Shown: positions 8,513 to 16,765 of the stretch, piece after piece
Layout: each line of letters starts with the position of its first letter
Position numbering within the stretch: the first letter of the stretch is position 1
Assembly (NCBI RefSeq): GCF_024721315.2
Contig: NZ_JANFAK020000012.1
Location: 1-64,000, forward strand
DNA: 64,000 bases
Source: Streptomyces sp. Isolate_45
GTDB lineage: Bacteria > Actinomycetota > Actinomycetes > Streptomycetales > Streptomycetaceae
Reading direction: 5' to 3'
The notes under the pieces: model-generated
The model's database searches: none
The model's input: only the letters and a program-made list of their open reading frames with translations
Told to the model about the DNA's origin: nothing
Position numbers and translations under genes: made by a program

Positions 8513-8740
8513 ATGAGTAAAACCGAGCATGAGACCGGCCCCCAAGGGGTGCTTGCGTGCCCGGCCTGCAAGCAGTCCGTGGGCACGACCGTCAAGAGGC
8601 GGCACAAGACGCTGGGGGTCTACGTACCCGTGTGGGTCCCCGGCCCCTGTCACAATCCCGCATGCCCCGACTACCTGGCGGATCCCCGGCAGGCCGAGCA
8701 CGAGCACGGCCACGTCGAGCACCGCCACGAGGCCCGCTGA
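8513..8740 (+). CDS. Small Cys-rich (zinc-ribbon-like) protein
   Basis: A 75-residue protein with CPAC at residues 16-19 and a second cluster CHNPAC further on, which could bind one zinc ion. The C-terminus is rich in His and Glu (HEHGHVEHRHE), giving another possible metal site. No ribosome binding site is visible. TATTGT lies 6 nt before the ATG in an AT-rich patch, suggesting a leaderless transcript. Function is unknown. Confidence 0.7.
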   Translation: MSKTEHETGPQGVLACPACKQSVGTTVKRRHKTLGVYVPVWVPGPCHNPACPDYLADPRQAEHEHGHVEHRHEAR

Positions 8741-8803
8741 GCGTCGCCTCCCCCGTACGACCCGACCCGTCGCCCAGGTGGACCGGCTGGGGCCGCGCCC
8801 CCG

Positions 8804-9808
8804 TCAGCGGCCCCAGCGCAGGGCGGCCGTCTGCACGGGGGCGTCCCACAGCCTCAGCAGTTCGTCGTCGGCCCGGCACAGCGTCACCGAACAGCCCGCC
8901 ATGTCGAGCGAGGTGACGTAGTTCCCCACGAGCGTCCGCGCCACCGGTACGCCCCGAGCCGCCAGGATCCGCGCCACCTCGGCGTGGAACCCGTACAGCT
9001 CCAACAACGGCGTCGCCCCCATCCCGTTGACCAGGGCCAGCACCGGGCCGTCGGCGGGGGCCACCGCCGCCAGGTCCTCCAGTACGGCGGCCACCGCCAC
9101 CTCGGCGATCTCCCGCGCGGGCATCATCGGACGCCGCTCGCGGCCGGGTTCCCCGTGGATCCCGACGCCGAGTTCCAGTTCGCCGTCCGGCAGGTCGAAG
9201 GTCGGGCTGCCCTTCGCGGGGGTGGTGCAGGCGCCGAGCGCAACGCCGAAGCTCCGCGAGGACGCGTTGACCCGGCGGGCCAGCGCCGCGACCCGATCCA
9301 GCGGCGCCCCCTCCTCTGCGGCCGCCCCGGCGATCTTCTCCACGAAGAGGGTGGCCCCGGTGCCGCGCCGCCCGGCCGTGTAGAGGCTGTCGGTCACCGC
9401 GACGTCGTCGTCGACGAGCACCCTCTCGACCCGGATCCCGTCCTCCTCGGCGAGCTCGGCGGCCATGTCGAAGTTGAGGACGTCGCCGGTGTAGTTCTTG
9501 ACGACGAAGAGCACGCCCCCGCCCGAGTCGACGTCCTTGGCCGCACGCACCATCTGGTCGGGCACCGGTGAGGTGAACACCTCGCCGGGGCACGCGGCCG
9601 ACAGCATCCCGTAACCCACGAACCCGGCGTGCAGGGGTTCGTGTCCGGAGCCGCCCCCGGACACCAGGCCGACGCGCCCGCCCTCCCGGGCATCGCGTCG
9701 TACGACCACGCGACGCTCCACGTCCACGGCGAGGTCGGGGTGGGCGGCGGCCATCCCCCGCAGGGCGTCGGCGACCACCGATTCCGCACTGTTGATCAGC
9801 ATGTTCAT
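8804..9808 (-). CDS. dhaK: Dihydroxyacetone kinase subunit DhaK
   Basis: A 334-residue DhaK protein that binds dihydroxyacetone covalently for phosphorylation to DHAP. It shows GGGSGHEP (residues 51-58) and the substrate-linking histidine in GIHGEPG, at position 218 as in Escherichia coli. GGGAGG lies 6 nt before ATG 9808. The partner subunit DhaL (ATP or phospho-relay) and the PTS protein DhaM normally follow in the same operon. Here the next gene is on the other strand and neither partner is in the window. It diverges from glpF-glpK, so a role in glycerol/DHA use is likely. Confidence 0.92.
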   Translation of the reverse strand: MNMLINSAESVVADALRGMAAAHPDLAVDVERRVVVRRDAREGGRVGLVSGGGSGHEPLHAGFVGYGMLSAACPGEVFTSPVPDQMVRAAKDVDSGGGVLFVVKNYTGDVLNFDMAAELAEEDGIRVERVLVDDDVAVTDSLYTAGRRGTGATLFVEKIAGAAAEEGAPLDRVAALARRVNASSRSFGVALGACTTPAKGSPTFDLPDGELELGVGIHGEPGRERRPMMPAREIAEVAVAAVLEDLAAVAPADGPVLALVNGMGATPLLELYGFHAEVARILAARGVPVARTLVGNYVTSLDMAGCSVTLCRADDELLRLWDAPVQTAALRWGR

Positions 9809-9997
9809 GGAGTGCCTCCCGGGTGGCCGATTTGCGGTCGGCGGGCCGGTCGCGACCGGTCACCGCTCCCCGCCGTACCCCCCAAGTGTGCCGCCGCGCC
9901 GGTGAGATCCGCGAGGGTGCCGCGCCCGCCGACCCACCGCTCGGCCCCGCCCGGCTCCCCCCGGCACGGCCTCGGCCGCCGACATTCGTGGGGCATA

Positions 9998-10018
9998 TGT
10001 TCCGGATCACGGGGAACA
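9998..10018. promoter_or_regulatory. TGTTCC-N9-GGAACA palindrome upstream of glpF
   Basis: A perfect 6+6 bp inverted repeat with a 9-bp spacer lies about 80 bp before glpF, in the gap shared with dhaK. Streptomyces glycerol operons are controlled by an IclR-type repressor (GylR), and IclR proteins bind palindromes of about this size. No gylR gene is in the window, so the link is inferred. The nearby stretch 9984-10050 is the AT-richest part of the gap and probably holds the promoter. Confidence 0.45.
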
Positions 10019-10095
10019 CCTCCGGTATTGAACCATTTGCGAAGTACGCGGGTCGTTGGACGACCGGGTCCCCGGTCGTCGGGAAAGGGGCCCCC

Positions 10096-10944
10096 ATGGT
10101 CAAGCGACTCAAGGACTCAGGGCTGGTCGGCGAACTCTCCGCCGAATTCGCCGGCACCATGGTCCTCATCCTCTTCGGCTGCGGCGTGGTGGCCCAAGTG
10201 GTCGCCGGCGGGGGCCTCACGGATCCCGCGGGCGGCCTCGGCAACCACGACAGCATCGCCTGGGCGTGGGGCCTCGCCGTCACCCTCGGCGTCTACGTCG
10301 CGGCGCGGCTGAGCGGCGCCCACCTCAATCCGGCGGTCACCGTCGCCCTCGCGGCGTTCAAGGGCTTCCCGTGGCGCAAGGTGGCCCCCTACGCGCTGGC
10401 GCAGACCGCCGGCGCCTTCGTGGCGGCGCTGATCGTCCGGTGGAACTACACCGAGGCCCTGGCGAAGGTCGACCCCGGCCACACCATCAAGACCCAGGGC
10501 GTGTTCTCCACCCTGCCGGCCAACGGGAACACCAACCTCCCGGTCACCGAGTGGGGCGCGCTGCGCGACCAGATCATCGGCACGGCCATCCTGCTGCTGC
10601 TGATCCTGGCGGTCACGGACCTGCTGGGCACGCCGCCGGGCGCCAACCTGGCCCCGTTCATCGTCGGCCTGATCGTGGTCGCGATCGGCATGGCCTGGGG
10701 CACCAACGCCGGTTACGCGATCAACCCCGCACGTGACTTCGGCCCCCGACTGGCCAGCTTCCTCACCGGCTACGGCGGGGCGTGGCGAGATCAGTACGGG
10801 CAGTTCTACTACTGGGTCCCGATCATCGGCCCGCTCATCGGCGGCCTGCTGGGCGCGGGCCTGTACAAGTTCCTCATCGGCCGGTTCCTGCCGACCGCCG
10901 AGCCGGAGCCCCCCGGCCGGGTGCCCGCTCCGGACGAGAGTTGA
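10096..10944 (+). CDS. glpF: Glycerol uptake facilitator (MIP family)
   Basis: A 282-residue aquaglyceroporin with six membrane helices and two half-helices. The pore motifs are NPAVT and NPARD. The Asp after the second NPA motif and the overall length mark a glycerol facilitator and not a water channel. ATG 10096 follows GGAAAGGGG with a 5-nt spacer. The gene is followed after 64 bp by glpK on the same strand, so it forms the standard uptake-phosphorylation pair. Confidence 0.93.
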   Translation: MVKRLKDSGLVGELSAEFAGTMVLILFGCGVVAQVVAGGGLTDPAGGLGNHDSIAWAWGLAVTLGVYVAARLSGAHLNPAVTVALAAFKGFPWRKVAPYALAQTAGAFVAALIVRWNYTEALAKVDPGHTIKTQGVFSTLPANGNTNLPVTEWGALRDQIIGTAILLLLILAVTDLLGTPPGANLAPFIVGLIVVAIGMAWGTNAGYAINPARDFGPRLASFLTGYGGAWRDQYGQFYYWVPIIGPLIGGLLGAGLYKFLIGRFLPTAEPEPPGRVPAPDES

Positions 10945-11008
10945 CCGACCCGCAGGCCGATCCGCGGGACCGACCCGAGAGAGTGACCGACCCGAGAGGA
11001 GGCCTCCC

Positions 11009-12526
11009 ATGGCCGACTTCGTCGGAGCAGTGGACCAGGGGACCACCAGCACCCGTTTCATGGTCTTCGACCACGCGGGCAACGAGGTGGCGAAACACCA
11101 GTTGGAGCACACCCAGATCCTCCCCCGTTCGGGCTGGGTCGAGCACGACCCCGTCGAGATCTGGGAACGCACCAACTCGGTGATGCAGAACGCCCTCCGG
11201 CACGGGAACCTCGCGGCTTCCGACCTGGCGGCCATCGGCGTCACCAACCAGCGGGAGACGACCGTGGTGTGGGATCCCCGCACCGGGCGCCCCTACTACA
11301 ACGCCATCGTCTGGCAGGACACCCGCACCGACTCGATCGCGGCGGCCCTGGAGCGGTCGGGCCGGGGGGACGTCATCCGGCGCAAGGCGGGTCTGCCACC
11401 GGCCACGTACTTCTCCGGCGGCAAGATCCAGTGGATCCTGGAGAACGTCGACGGGGTCCGCGCGGCCGCCGAGGAGGGGCACGCCCTCTTCGGCAACACC
11501 GACTGCTGGGTGCTGTGGAACCTCACCGGCGGCCCCGACGGCGGCATCCACGCCACCGACGTGACCAATGCCAGCCGCACCATGCTGATGGACCTGGAGA
11601 CCCTCGACTGGGACGACGAACTCCTCGGGTTCTTCGACATCCCCAGGGCGATGCTCCCGAGCATCAACCCCTCCTCCCACGCGCAGGCCTACGGACAGAC
11701 CCGTACGTCCCGGCCGCTGCGCGCCGCCATCCCCATCACCGGGGTCCTCGGCGACCAGCAGGCGGCCACCGTCGGGCAGGTCTGCTTCGCGCCGGGCGAG
11801 GCGAAGAACACCTACGGCACCGGCAATTTCCTGGTCCTCAACACCGGTACCGAGCTGGTCCGCTCGCAGCACGGCCTGCTCACCACCGTGGCCTACCGCT
11901 TCGGTGACGAGCCGGCCGTGTACGCGCTGGAGGGTTCCATCGCCGTCACCGGCTCCGCGATCCAGTGGCTGCGCGACCAGTTGAAGATCATCAACGACGC
12001 GGCGGACAGCGAACGCCTGGCCCGCACCGTCGAGGACAGCGGCGGCATCTACTTCGTCCCCGCCTTCTCGGGCCTGTTCGCACCGTACTGGCGCTCCGAC
12101 GCCCGCGGCGCCATCGTCGGCCTCGCCCGCTACCACGACAACGGCCACCTGGCCCGGGCCGCCCTGGAGGCCATCTGCTACCAGAGCCGCGACGTGGTGG
12201 AGGCCATGGAACAGGACTCCGGCGTCCACCTCGACGTGCTGAAGGTCGACGGCGGCGTCACCGCGAACGACCTGTGCATGCAGATCCAGGCCGACGTCCT
12301 GGGCGTACCGGTCAGCCGGCCGGTCGTCGCGGAGACGACGGCACTGGGCGCCGCCTACGCCGCCGGCCTGGCCACCGGCTTCTGGCGGGACACGGACGAA
12401 CTGCGCACCCACTGGCAGGAATCCCGGCGCTGGGAACCCCAGTGGTCCGAGGACCGGCGCGCGCAGGGGTACGAGGGCTGGAAGAAGGCGGTGGAACGCA
12501 CCCTCGACTGGGCCGAGGTCGAATAG
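11009..12526 (+). CDS. glpK: Glycerol kinase
   Basis: A 505-residue FGGY-family kinase that phosphorylates glycerol to sn-glycerol 3-phosphate with ATP. The N-terminal phosphate-binding loop is DQGTTSTR, followed by NQRETTVVW and the family signature around [10 protein letters not shown], with [10 protein letters not shown] near the C-terminus. AGAGGAGG precedes ATG 11009. It is downstream of glpF and presumably co-transcribed. The glycerol-3-phosphate dehydrogenase that usually completes the operon (glpD) is not in the window. Confidence 0.95.
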   Translation: MADFVGAVDQGTTSTRFMVFDHAGNEVAKHQLEHTQILPRSGWVEHDPVEIWERTNSVMQNALRHGNLAASDLAAIGVTNQRETTVVWDPRTGRPYYNAIVWQDTRTDSIAAALERSGRGDVIRRKAGLPPATYFSGGKIQWILENVDGVRAAAEEGHALFGNTDCWVLWNLTGGPDGGIHATDVTNASRTMLMDLETLDWDDELLGFFDIPRAMLPSINPSSHAQAYGQTRTSRPLRAAIPITGVLGDQQAATVGQVCFAPGEAKNTYGTGNFLVLNTGTELVRSQHGLLTTVAYRFGDEPAVYALEGSIAVTGSAIQWLRDQLKIINDAADSERLARTVEDSGGIYFVPAFSGLFAPYWRSDARGAIVGLARYHDNGHLARAALEAICYQSRDVVEAMEQDSGVHLDVLKVDGGVTANDLCMQIQADVLGVPVSRPVVAETTALGAAYAAGLATGFWRDTDELRTHWQESRRWEPQWSEDRRAQGYEGWKKAVERTLDWAEVE

Positions 12527-12549
12527 GCCCGGCACCCTCGGTCCGCGCA

Positions 12550-12585
12550 CATGGGCTGTGCGGCGACGGGTAGGCGCAGCCCATG
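12550..12585 (+). promoter_or_regulatory. Inverted repeat overlapping the start codon of a leaderless small gene
   Basis: CATGGGCTGTGC (12550-12561) pairs with GCGCAGCCCATG (12574-12585), with one position that is G:U in RNA. The right arm ends in the start codon of the 100-residue membrane protein. TAGGCG in the loop and arm lies 6 nt before the ATG and could be the -10 box. If so, the repeat is a DNA operator, not an mRNA hairpin. Confidence 0.4.
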
Positions 12586-12885
12586 AACACGACGCTCGAA
12601 CCCTCGATCACCACGGCCGCCGAGACCTCGGGCGGCGCCTGGCTGCTCCCCCTGATCGGCATCGTCATCGCGGCGATGCTGATCGCCGCCGTCTGGTGGG
12701 GAATCAAGCGGCGTCGGACGATGCGCCCGGGCCGTACGGAGCCGGCGGACTCCGCCCCCGGCACCACCGCCACCCCGCCCCCGGCGGACCCCGGTGACTT
12801 CGCCGGCGACCAAGGGCACCGCGGGCCGCACGACTTCCCCGGGTACGGGAACATCGGCGAGGGCGGCGAGAAGCGCGACAGCTGA
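12583..12885 (+). CDS. Small membrane protein (DUF6479-like)
   Basis: A 100-residue protein. It has a short N-terminus, one transmembrane helix at about residues 20-42 (WLLPLIGIVIAAMLIAAVWWGI), a basic stop-transfer segment (KRRRTMRPGR) and a polar Pro/Gly/Asp-rich cytoplasmic tail. This organisation resembles the small Streptomyces DUF6479 proteins. Function is unknown. No ribosome binding site is visible, and a TAGGCG box 6 nt before the ATG suggests a leaderless mRNA. A strong terminator follows. Confidence 0.65.
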   Translation: MNTTLEPSITTAAETSGGAWLLPLIGIVIAAMLIAAVWWGIKRRRTMRPGRTEPADSAPGTTATPPPADPGDFAGDQGHRGPHDFPGYGNIGEGGEKRDS

Positions 12886-12900
12886 CCGTTTCGGTGGCTT

Positions 12901-12944
12901 CCCCCGGAGGGCCCGCACTCGTGGGAGTGCGGGCCCTCCGGGGG
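12901..12944. terminator. 20-bp perfect-stem bidirectional terminator
   Basis: The arms 12901-12920 (CCCCCGGAGGGCCCGCACTC) and 12925-12944 pair perfectly around a GTGG loop. It lies between the convergent small membrane protein gene and the ybdK-like gene, so it can stop both. It is one of the strongest hairpins in the window. Confidence 0.85.
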
Positions 12945-12993
12945 GTCGAGCAAGGGGCCGGGCATGGGGTCGAGCAAGGGGTCGAGCCGTCCG

Positions 12994-13033
12994 TGATCAG
13001 GCCGAGGAGCCGGTGATCAGGCCGAGGAGCCCG
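12994..13033. repeat. 20-bp tandem duplication at the 3' end of the ybdK-like gene
   Basis: The 20-bp unit GTGATCAGGCCGAGGAGCC(G) occurs twice in tandem. Because 20 is not a multiple of 3, the second copy is read in another frame, and the gene's stop codon arises inside the repeat. It looks like a slippage duplication that reset the C-terminus (final residues [10 protein letters not shown]). Confidence 0.7.
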
Positions 13034-14085
13034 GGGAGTCCGCCCTCGGCGAGGGCGCGGCGCTGGCGGTCGGCGGGCGTGCCCTCGCGCAGGAGCCGGG
13101 TGACGAGGGCGCTCACCTCTCGGTGATCACCCGCCTCCTCCAGGGCGGGCCCGATGTGGCGCAGCAGGGCGCACATCACGTCGCCGCCGCTGTGCGGGCG
13201 CCCCAGCGGATCGAGCAGGGTCCCGCTCAGGCCGTACCGGGCCGCGTGCCAGTTCCCGCCCTGCACCAGTTCGGGCGCGGTGACGGCGAGCGGGGTACCG
13301 GCCCGCTCCTCGGTGATCGCGGTGGCGACCAGGGCGCGGATGATCCCGGCCAACATCACCGCCTCGTCGGCCTGGAGCTGCACGTCCGCGCAGCGGATCT
13401 CGACGGTGGGGTAGCGCTCGGAGAGCCTCGCCTGCCAGTACACCTGCCCCCTGTCCTCGATCACGCCCGACTCCAGCAGGGCGTCGAGGCGGCGTTCGTA
13501 GTCGGCGAGACCGTCGAAGTGCGGCAGTGGCCCGCTGACCGGCCACCGTCCGAACACGATGGTGCGCCAGCTCGCGAAGCCGGTGTCCTCGCCGTTCCAC
13601 AGGGGTGAGTTCCCGGACATGGCGAGGACGGTCGCGAGCCACGGCCGGATCCGGTTCAGTACGGCCGTGCCGGTCTCCCGGTCGGGGACGCCCACGTGCA
13701 CGTGCATCCCGCTGATCAGCTGTTCGCCGACCAGTTGCCGGGCGGTCCCCTCCATCCGCCGGTACCGGGCGTTCGGTGTGATGGGGATGGGGACGGCGCC
13801 CCGCAGGGGTGCGGCGCCCGTCGCGGCGATCCGGCAGCCGTTCTCCTCGGCCGCCGAGGCCAGCGCGTGGCGCAGCCGCAGCAGGTGCCCGCCGACTTCC
13901 TCCAGGCGGGTGCACACGGGCGTGGCCACCTCGATCTGTGCCTGGAGCAGCTCGTCCTGGACCTCGCCGTGTTCCGCGACGAGCCCGAGTCCGGCCGTAC
14001 GGCGTACGTCCTCCACGTGCGGCGCGGGAAGCCCCGTAGCGGGGTCGACCAGCAGGTATTCCTCTTCAACACCCAGGGTGATCAC
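12997..14085 (-). CDS. ybdK: YbdK-type carboxylate-amine ligase (GCS2 family)
   Basis: A 362-residue ATP-dependent ligase of the glutamate-cysteine ligase type 2 family. YbdK proteins show weak gamma-glutamylcysteine synthesis, and their true substrate is often unknown. The start shows [10 protein letters not shown]; the middle shows [12 protein letters not shown] and [12 protein letters not shown], which form the metal and ATP site. GTG 14085 gives the standard N-terminus ([10 protein letters not shown]), though the ribosome binding site is weak. Actinomycetes use mycothiol and not glutathione, so glutathione synthesis is unlikely. The C-terminus is altered by a small tandem repeat. Confidence 0.88.
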   Translation of the reverse strand: MITLGVEEEYLLVDPATGLPAPHVEDVRRTAGLGLVAEHGEVQDELLQAQIEVATPVCTRLEEVGGHLLRLRHALASAAEENGCRIAATGAAPLRGAVPIPITPNARYRRMEGTARQLVGEQLISGMHVHVGVPDRETGTAVLNRIRPWLATVLAMSGNSPLWNGEDTGFASWRTIVFGRWPVSGPLPHFDGLADYERRLDALLESGVIEDRGQVYWQARLSERYPTVEIRCADVQLQADEAVMLAGIIRALVATAITEERAGTPLAVTAPELVQGGNWHAARYGLSGTLLDPLGRPHSGGDVMCALLRHIGPALEEAGDHREVSALVTRLLREGTPADRQRRALAEGGLPGLLGLITGSSA

Positions 14086-14157
14086 GCTCTGCGGCTACCC
14101 GGAAGGAGCATGATCACCCCTGCGGGTGCGGTGCGGCACATCGGCCACCGGGGCGGT

Positions 14158-14889
14158 TCAGGAGCCGAGGGCGTCCTCGACGGTCTGCTGCCAGTAGCCG
14201 ACGGTCAGCGAGCTGTCGTAGTGGACGCCCGCGGCGGGCAGCGAGGGGGTCGCCGACGCGCCGCCGCTGCTGTTGGGCGTCATGCCCTGGAAGGCGACGG
14301 TGAGCCGGCGTCCGGTCGTGCCGCCCTCGCCGCTGCCGTCCGCCGCCGACAACAGGGCCGCCGCGTAGCCGGACCGGCCGGGCGCGAGGGACACCACGGC
14401 CTGCGGCTGGGTCTCCTTCCGGGCGGCCGGCGCCCACTGCATCTCGTCGAAGCGCAGGACCGGGTGGTACGTGAGGTCGCAGGGCTTCGAGCCGGTGTTC
14501 TTCACCGTGATCAGCAGGTGGTTGAGGGGACGTGACACCGGCTGGACGGTGACGGTGGTGTTGGAGCCGTTGCACAGGACGCGCTTGCCCTCGGCGGCCG
14601 GCTCCGACGGGCCCTTCGCGTTCCCGGGACCGGTGCCGGTCCGCACGCCGCCGTTCGTCCCGGTCCCGGCGCCCTGGGGGGTACTCGTGGCGCCGTTCGC
14701 GGAAGGGGCGGCGGACGGGGCGGCGGACGGGGCGGTCGAGACCGCCGCGGCCCCCTCGTCCTTGAGGCCCGTGCCGTCCTGACACGCGGTGAGGGCGAGC
14801 GCGGCCACGACGGCGACGGCCGCGCCGACGAGCCGTCGGGGGGTGCGGGTCATGGACGTCGTGGTGTGGGCGGGACGGAACACGGACAT
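14158..14889 (-). CDS. DUF4232-type lipoprotein
   Basis: A 243-residue exported lipoprotein. The basic signal region is followed by a hydrophobic core and the lipobox LTAC (Cys near residue 36). Next comes a low-complexity linker rich in Ala, Pro, Ser, Thr and Gly with repeated APSAAPSA. The C-terminal beta domain (about 105-243) resembles DUF4232, with a Cys pair (VLCNG and KPCDL) likely to form a disulfide. AGAGG precedes ATG 14889. It is probably anchored outside the membrane. The binding partner is unknown. Confidence 0.8.
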   Translation of the reverse strand: MSVFRPAHTTTSMTRTPRRLVGAAVAVVAALALTACQDGTGLKDEGAAAVSTAPSAAPSAAPSANGATSTPQGAGTGTNGGVRTGTGPGNAKGPSEPAAEGKRVLCNGSNTTVTVQPVSRPLNHLLITVKNTGSKPCDLTYHPVLRFDEMQWAPAARKETQPQAVVSLAPGRSGYAAALLSAADGSGEGGTTGRRLTVAFQGMTPNSSGGASATPSLPAAGVHYDSSLTVGYWQQTVEDALGS

Positions 14890-15100
14890 GGCTGATCGCC
14901 TCTCATGGGGGTTGCCCGCGGCGGCGGTCGGGACCGGCTGCCGGAGGCGGTGTGCTTGGATGGCATCAGCCTGCGCGGTGATCCGTCCCGGTCACCACGA
15001 CCAACGGGCGATCAGGGACGCTGGGACGCCCACACAGGCTCTGAGCTGCTGAAACAACCTGTTCCTGGGACGCGGGACGGGATATCGGGGTGGGAGGAAC

Positions 15101-15116
15101 AGTGTCGGAAGACACT
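15101..15116 (+). promoter_or_regulatory. AGTGTC-GGAA-GACACT hairpin/operator covering the start codon
   Basis: A perfect 6+6 bp inverted repeat with a GGAA loop spans the GTG start codon (15102) of the HTH membrane protein, immediately after its GGGAGGA ribosome binding site. As RNA it would bury the start codon. As DNA it could be an autoregulatory operator. Confidence 0.5.
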
Positions 15117-16550
15117 GCTGGGTCCGAGTTCGCCGTGCTGTTGCGCGAGTTGAAGGACCGGTCCGGCCATAGTTACGGAACGCTCGCCAAGCGGCTCCAC
15201 ATGAGTACGTCGACCCTGCACCGGTACTGCGGCGGCGACGTCGTCCCGACGGAGTACGCACCGGTCGAACGACTCGCCCGCCTCTGCAAGGCGTCGCCCG
15301 AGGAACTCGTGGCGCTGCACCGGAGTTGGGTCCTGGCGGACGCGAACCGCCCCCGCAAGGGCGGCGATCCGGGCAGCAGGGCACAGACCCGACCTGCGGC
15401 GTCCCCGGCGTCGCGCTCCTCCCCGGCGTCGCCTGCGCAGGAGGCGCAGGAGGCGCAGGAAGCGCCGACCCCGGAGCCACGGGCGGACGCGCAGGAGGCG
15501 ACGTCGCCGTCGCCGTTGCCGGAGGTGCCGCCTCCGTCTCCGGTGGTGACCGGGCCGTCCTCCGCCGTGGCAGGTGCCGTGCCGGATCCGCCGCGGCGGC
15601 GCCCGCGCGGGGCGGTCCTCGCCGGGATCGCCGTGGCCGTCGTCGCCGGGGTGGTCGCCCTCGCCCTGAGCCTGTCGGCATCGGACACCGGCGTCCGGGG
15701 GCGTCCCGTCGGCGCCGCCTCCGCCGCACCCGGCGAAGCCGGACGTACGGGGGGCGGGACGGCGCCCGCGGGTCCGTCGGCGGCCTCCTCCCCGGCGGCA
15801 CTGTCGGCCTCCCCGTCCGCGTCCCGGGACACCGCGGCCGGCCCGGCGGCCGTTCCCGGGACGGCCGGTACGGGAACGGCCGCCGGGTCCCCTTCCCCCT
15901 CCCCCGTCGGCGGGGGTGGCGGTGGCGGATCCGCGTCCGGTGCGCCGCTGACGGTGACGGCCCAGCCGCACACCTGGGAGTCGCCCTGCGGCCAGCACTA
16001 CCTGATCGACAAACCGCCGACCGAGGTGGGACCGCCGCCCCTCGAACGGGACGCACCCGCATGGGTGGCGGCGTCGGGAGCGGTGCCGGCGGGCGAGCAG
16101 TACGTCACGCTCACCCTTCAGGGCTCCGGGAAGGAGACGGTGGTCCTGGACAGCATGACCGTCCGTACCGCCGGCAAGCGGACGCCACTCGCCTGGAACG
16201 ACTACGCCATGGGCTACCCGGGCGTCGGCTGCGGCGCCGGCGTGCCGACGCGTTCGTTCACCGTGGCCCTCGACGCCGCGCGGCCGGCGTTCGCGCCCGT
16301 GGCGGGGCAGCCGAACTTCCCGTTCATGGTGAGCGAGTCCGCACCGGAGGTGTTCTACGTCAAGGCGGACGCCTCCGCGTACGACGTCAGCTGGTACCTG
16401 GAACTGGCCTGGTCCAGCGGGTCCCGGCACGGCACCCTCACGATCGACCACAACGGCAAGCCTTTCCGCACCAGCGGCCACAACGGGCGGCCCGGCTTCG
16501 AGTTCCCCCTCGGCGGCGAAGGATGGGTCCCGGCGGGATCGACCTCCTGA
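15102..16550 (+). CDS. Membrane-anchored HTH (XRE-like) protein with extracytoplasmic domain
   Basis: A 482-residue protein in four parts. An N-terminal XRE-like HTH (FAVLLRELKDRSGHSYGTLAKRLHMSTSTLHRYC, about residues 9-80) is followed by a Pro/Ala/Gln-Glu-rich linker. One transmembrane helix (AVLAGIAVAVVAGVVALALSLSA, near residue 178-200) precedes a long disordered Ser/Ala/Pro/Gly segment and a C-terminal domain (about 285-482) with a Cys pair (SPCGQHY, GVGCGAG). The topology predicts cytoplasmic DNA binding and outside sensing. GTG 15102 is chosen for GGGAGGA 5 nt upstream. This architecture is common in Streptomyces but of unknown function. Confidence 0.8.
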   Translation: MSEDTAGSEFAVLLRELKDRSGHSYGTLAKRLHMSTSTLHRYCGGDVVPTEYAPVERLARLCKASPEELVALHRSWVLADANRPRKGGDPGSRAQTRPAASPASRSSPASPAQEAQEAQEAPTPEPRADAQEATSPSPLPEVPPPSPVVTGPSSAVAGAVPDPPRRRPRGAVLAGIAVAVVAGVVALALSLSASDTGVRGRPVGAASAAPGEAGRTGGGTAPAGPSAASSPAALSASPSASRDTAAGPAAVPGTAGTGTAAGSPSPSPVGGGGGGGSASGAPLTVTAQPHTWESPCGQHYLIDKPPTEVGPPPLERDAPAWVAASGAVPAGEQYVTLTLQGSGKETVVLDSMTVRTAGKRTPLAWNDYAMGYPGVGCGAGVPTRSFTVALDAARPAFAPVAGQPNFPFMVSESAPEVFYVKADASAYDVSWYLELAWSSGSRHGTLTIDHNGKPFRTSGHNGRPGFEFPLGGEGWVPAGSTS

Positions 16551-16765
16551 CCCGGCGCCGCCGACCGACCCCGCAGCACCGCCGACCGACCCCGCACCGC
16601 CGGCGACTGCCCCGCTCCTGACCGGGAGCGACCCGAGGTGTACCGGGAGCGCACGGTCGACGGCGTCCCGGAGCGGTTCCCGGCGATCGAACATACGATG
16701 GGCGGGAACCGGCGCGGACGGCTCGCCGTGCCGCCCGCCCAGAGCACTCGGGGTGGAGACGACGT

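Noticed and set aside
15420..15530. CRISPR-like short repeats (GCGCAGGAGGCGCAGGAG)
   Set aside because: They are in-frame low-complexity codons (Gln-Glu-Ala) of the HTH protein linker, with no spacers.
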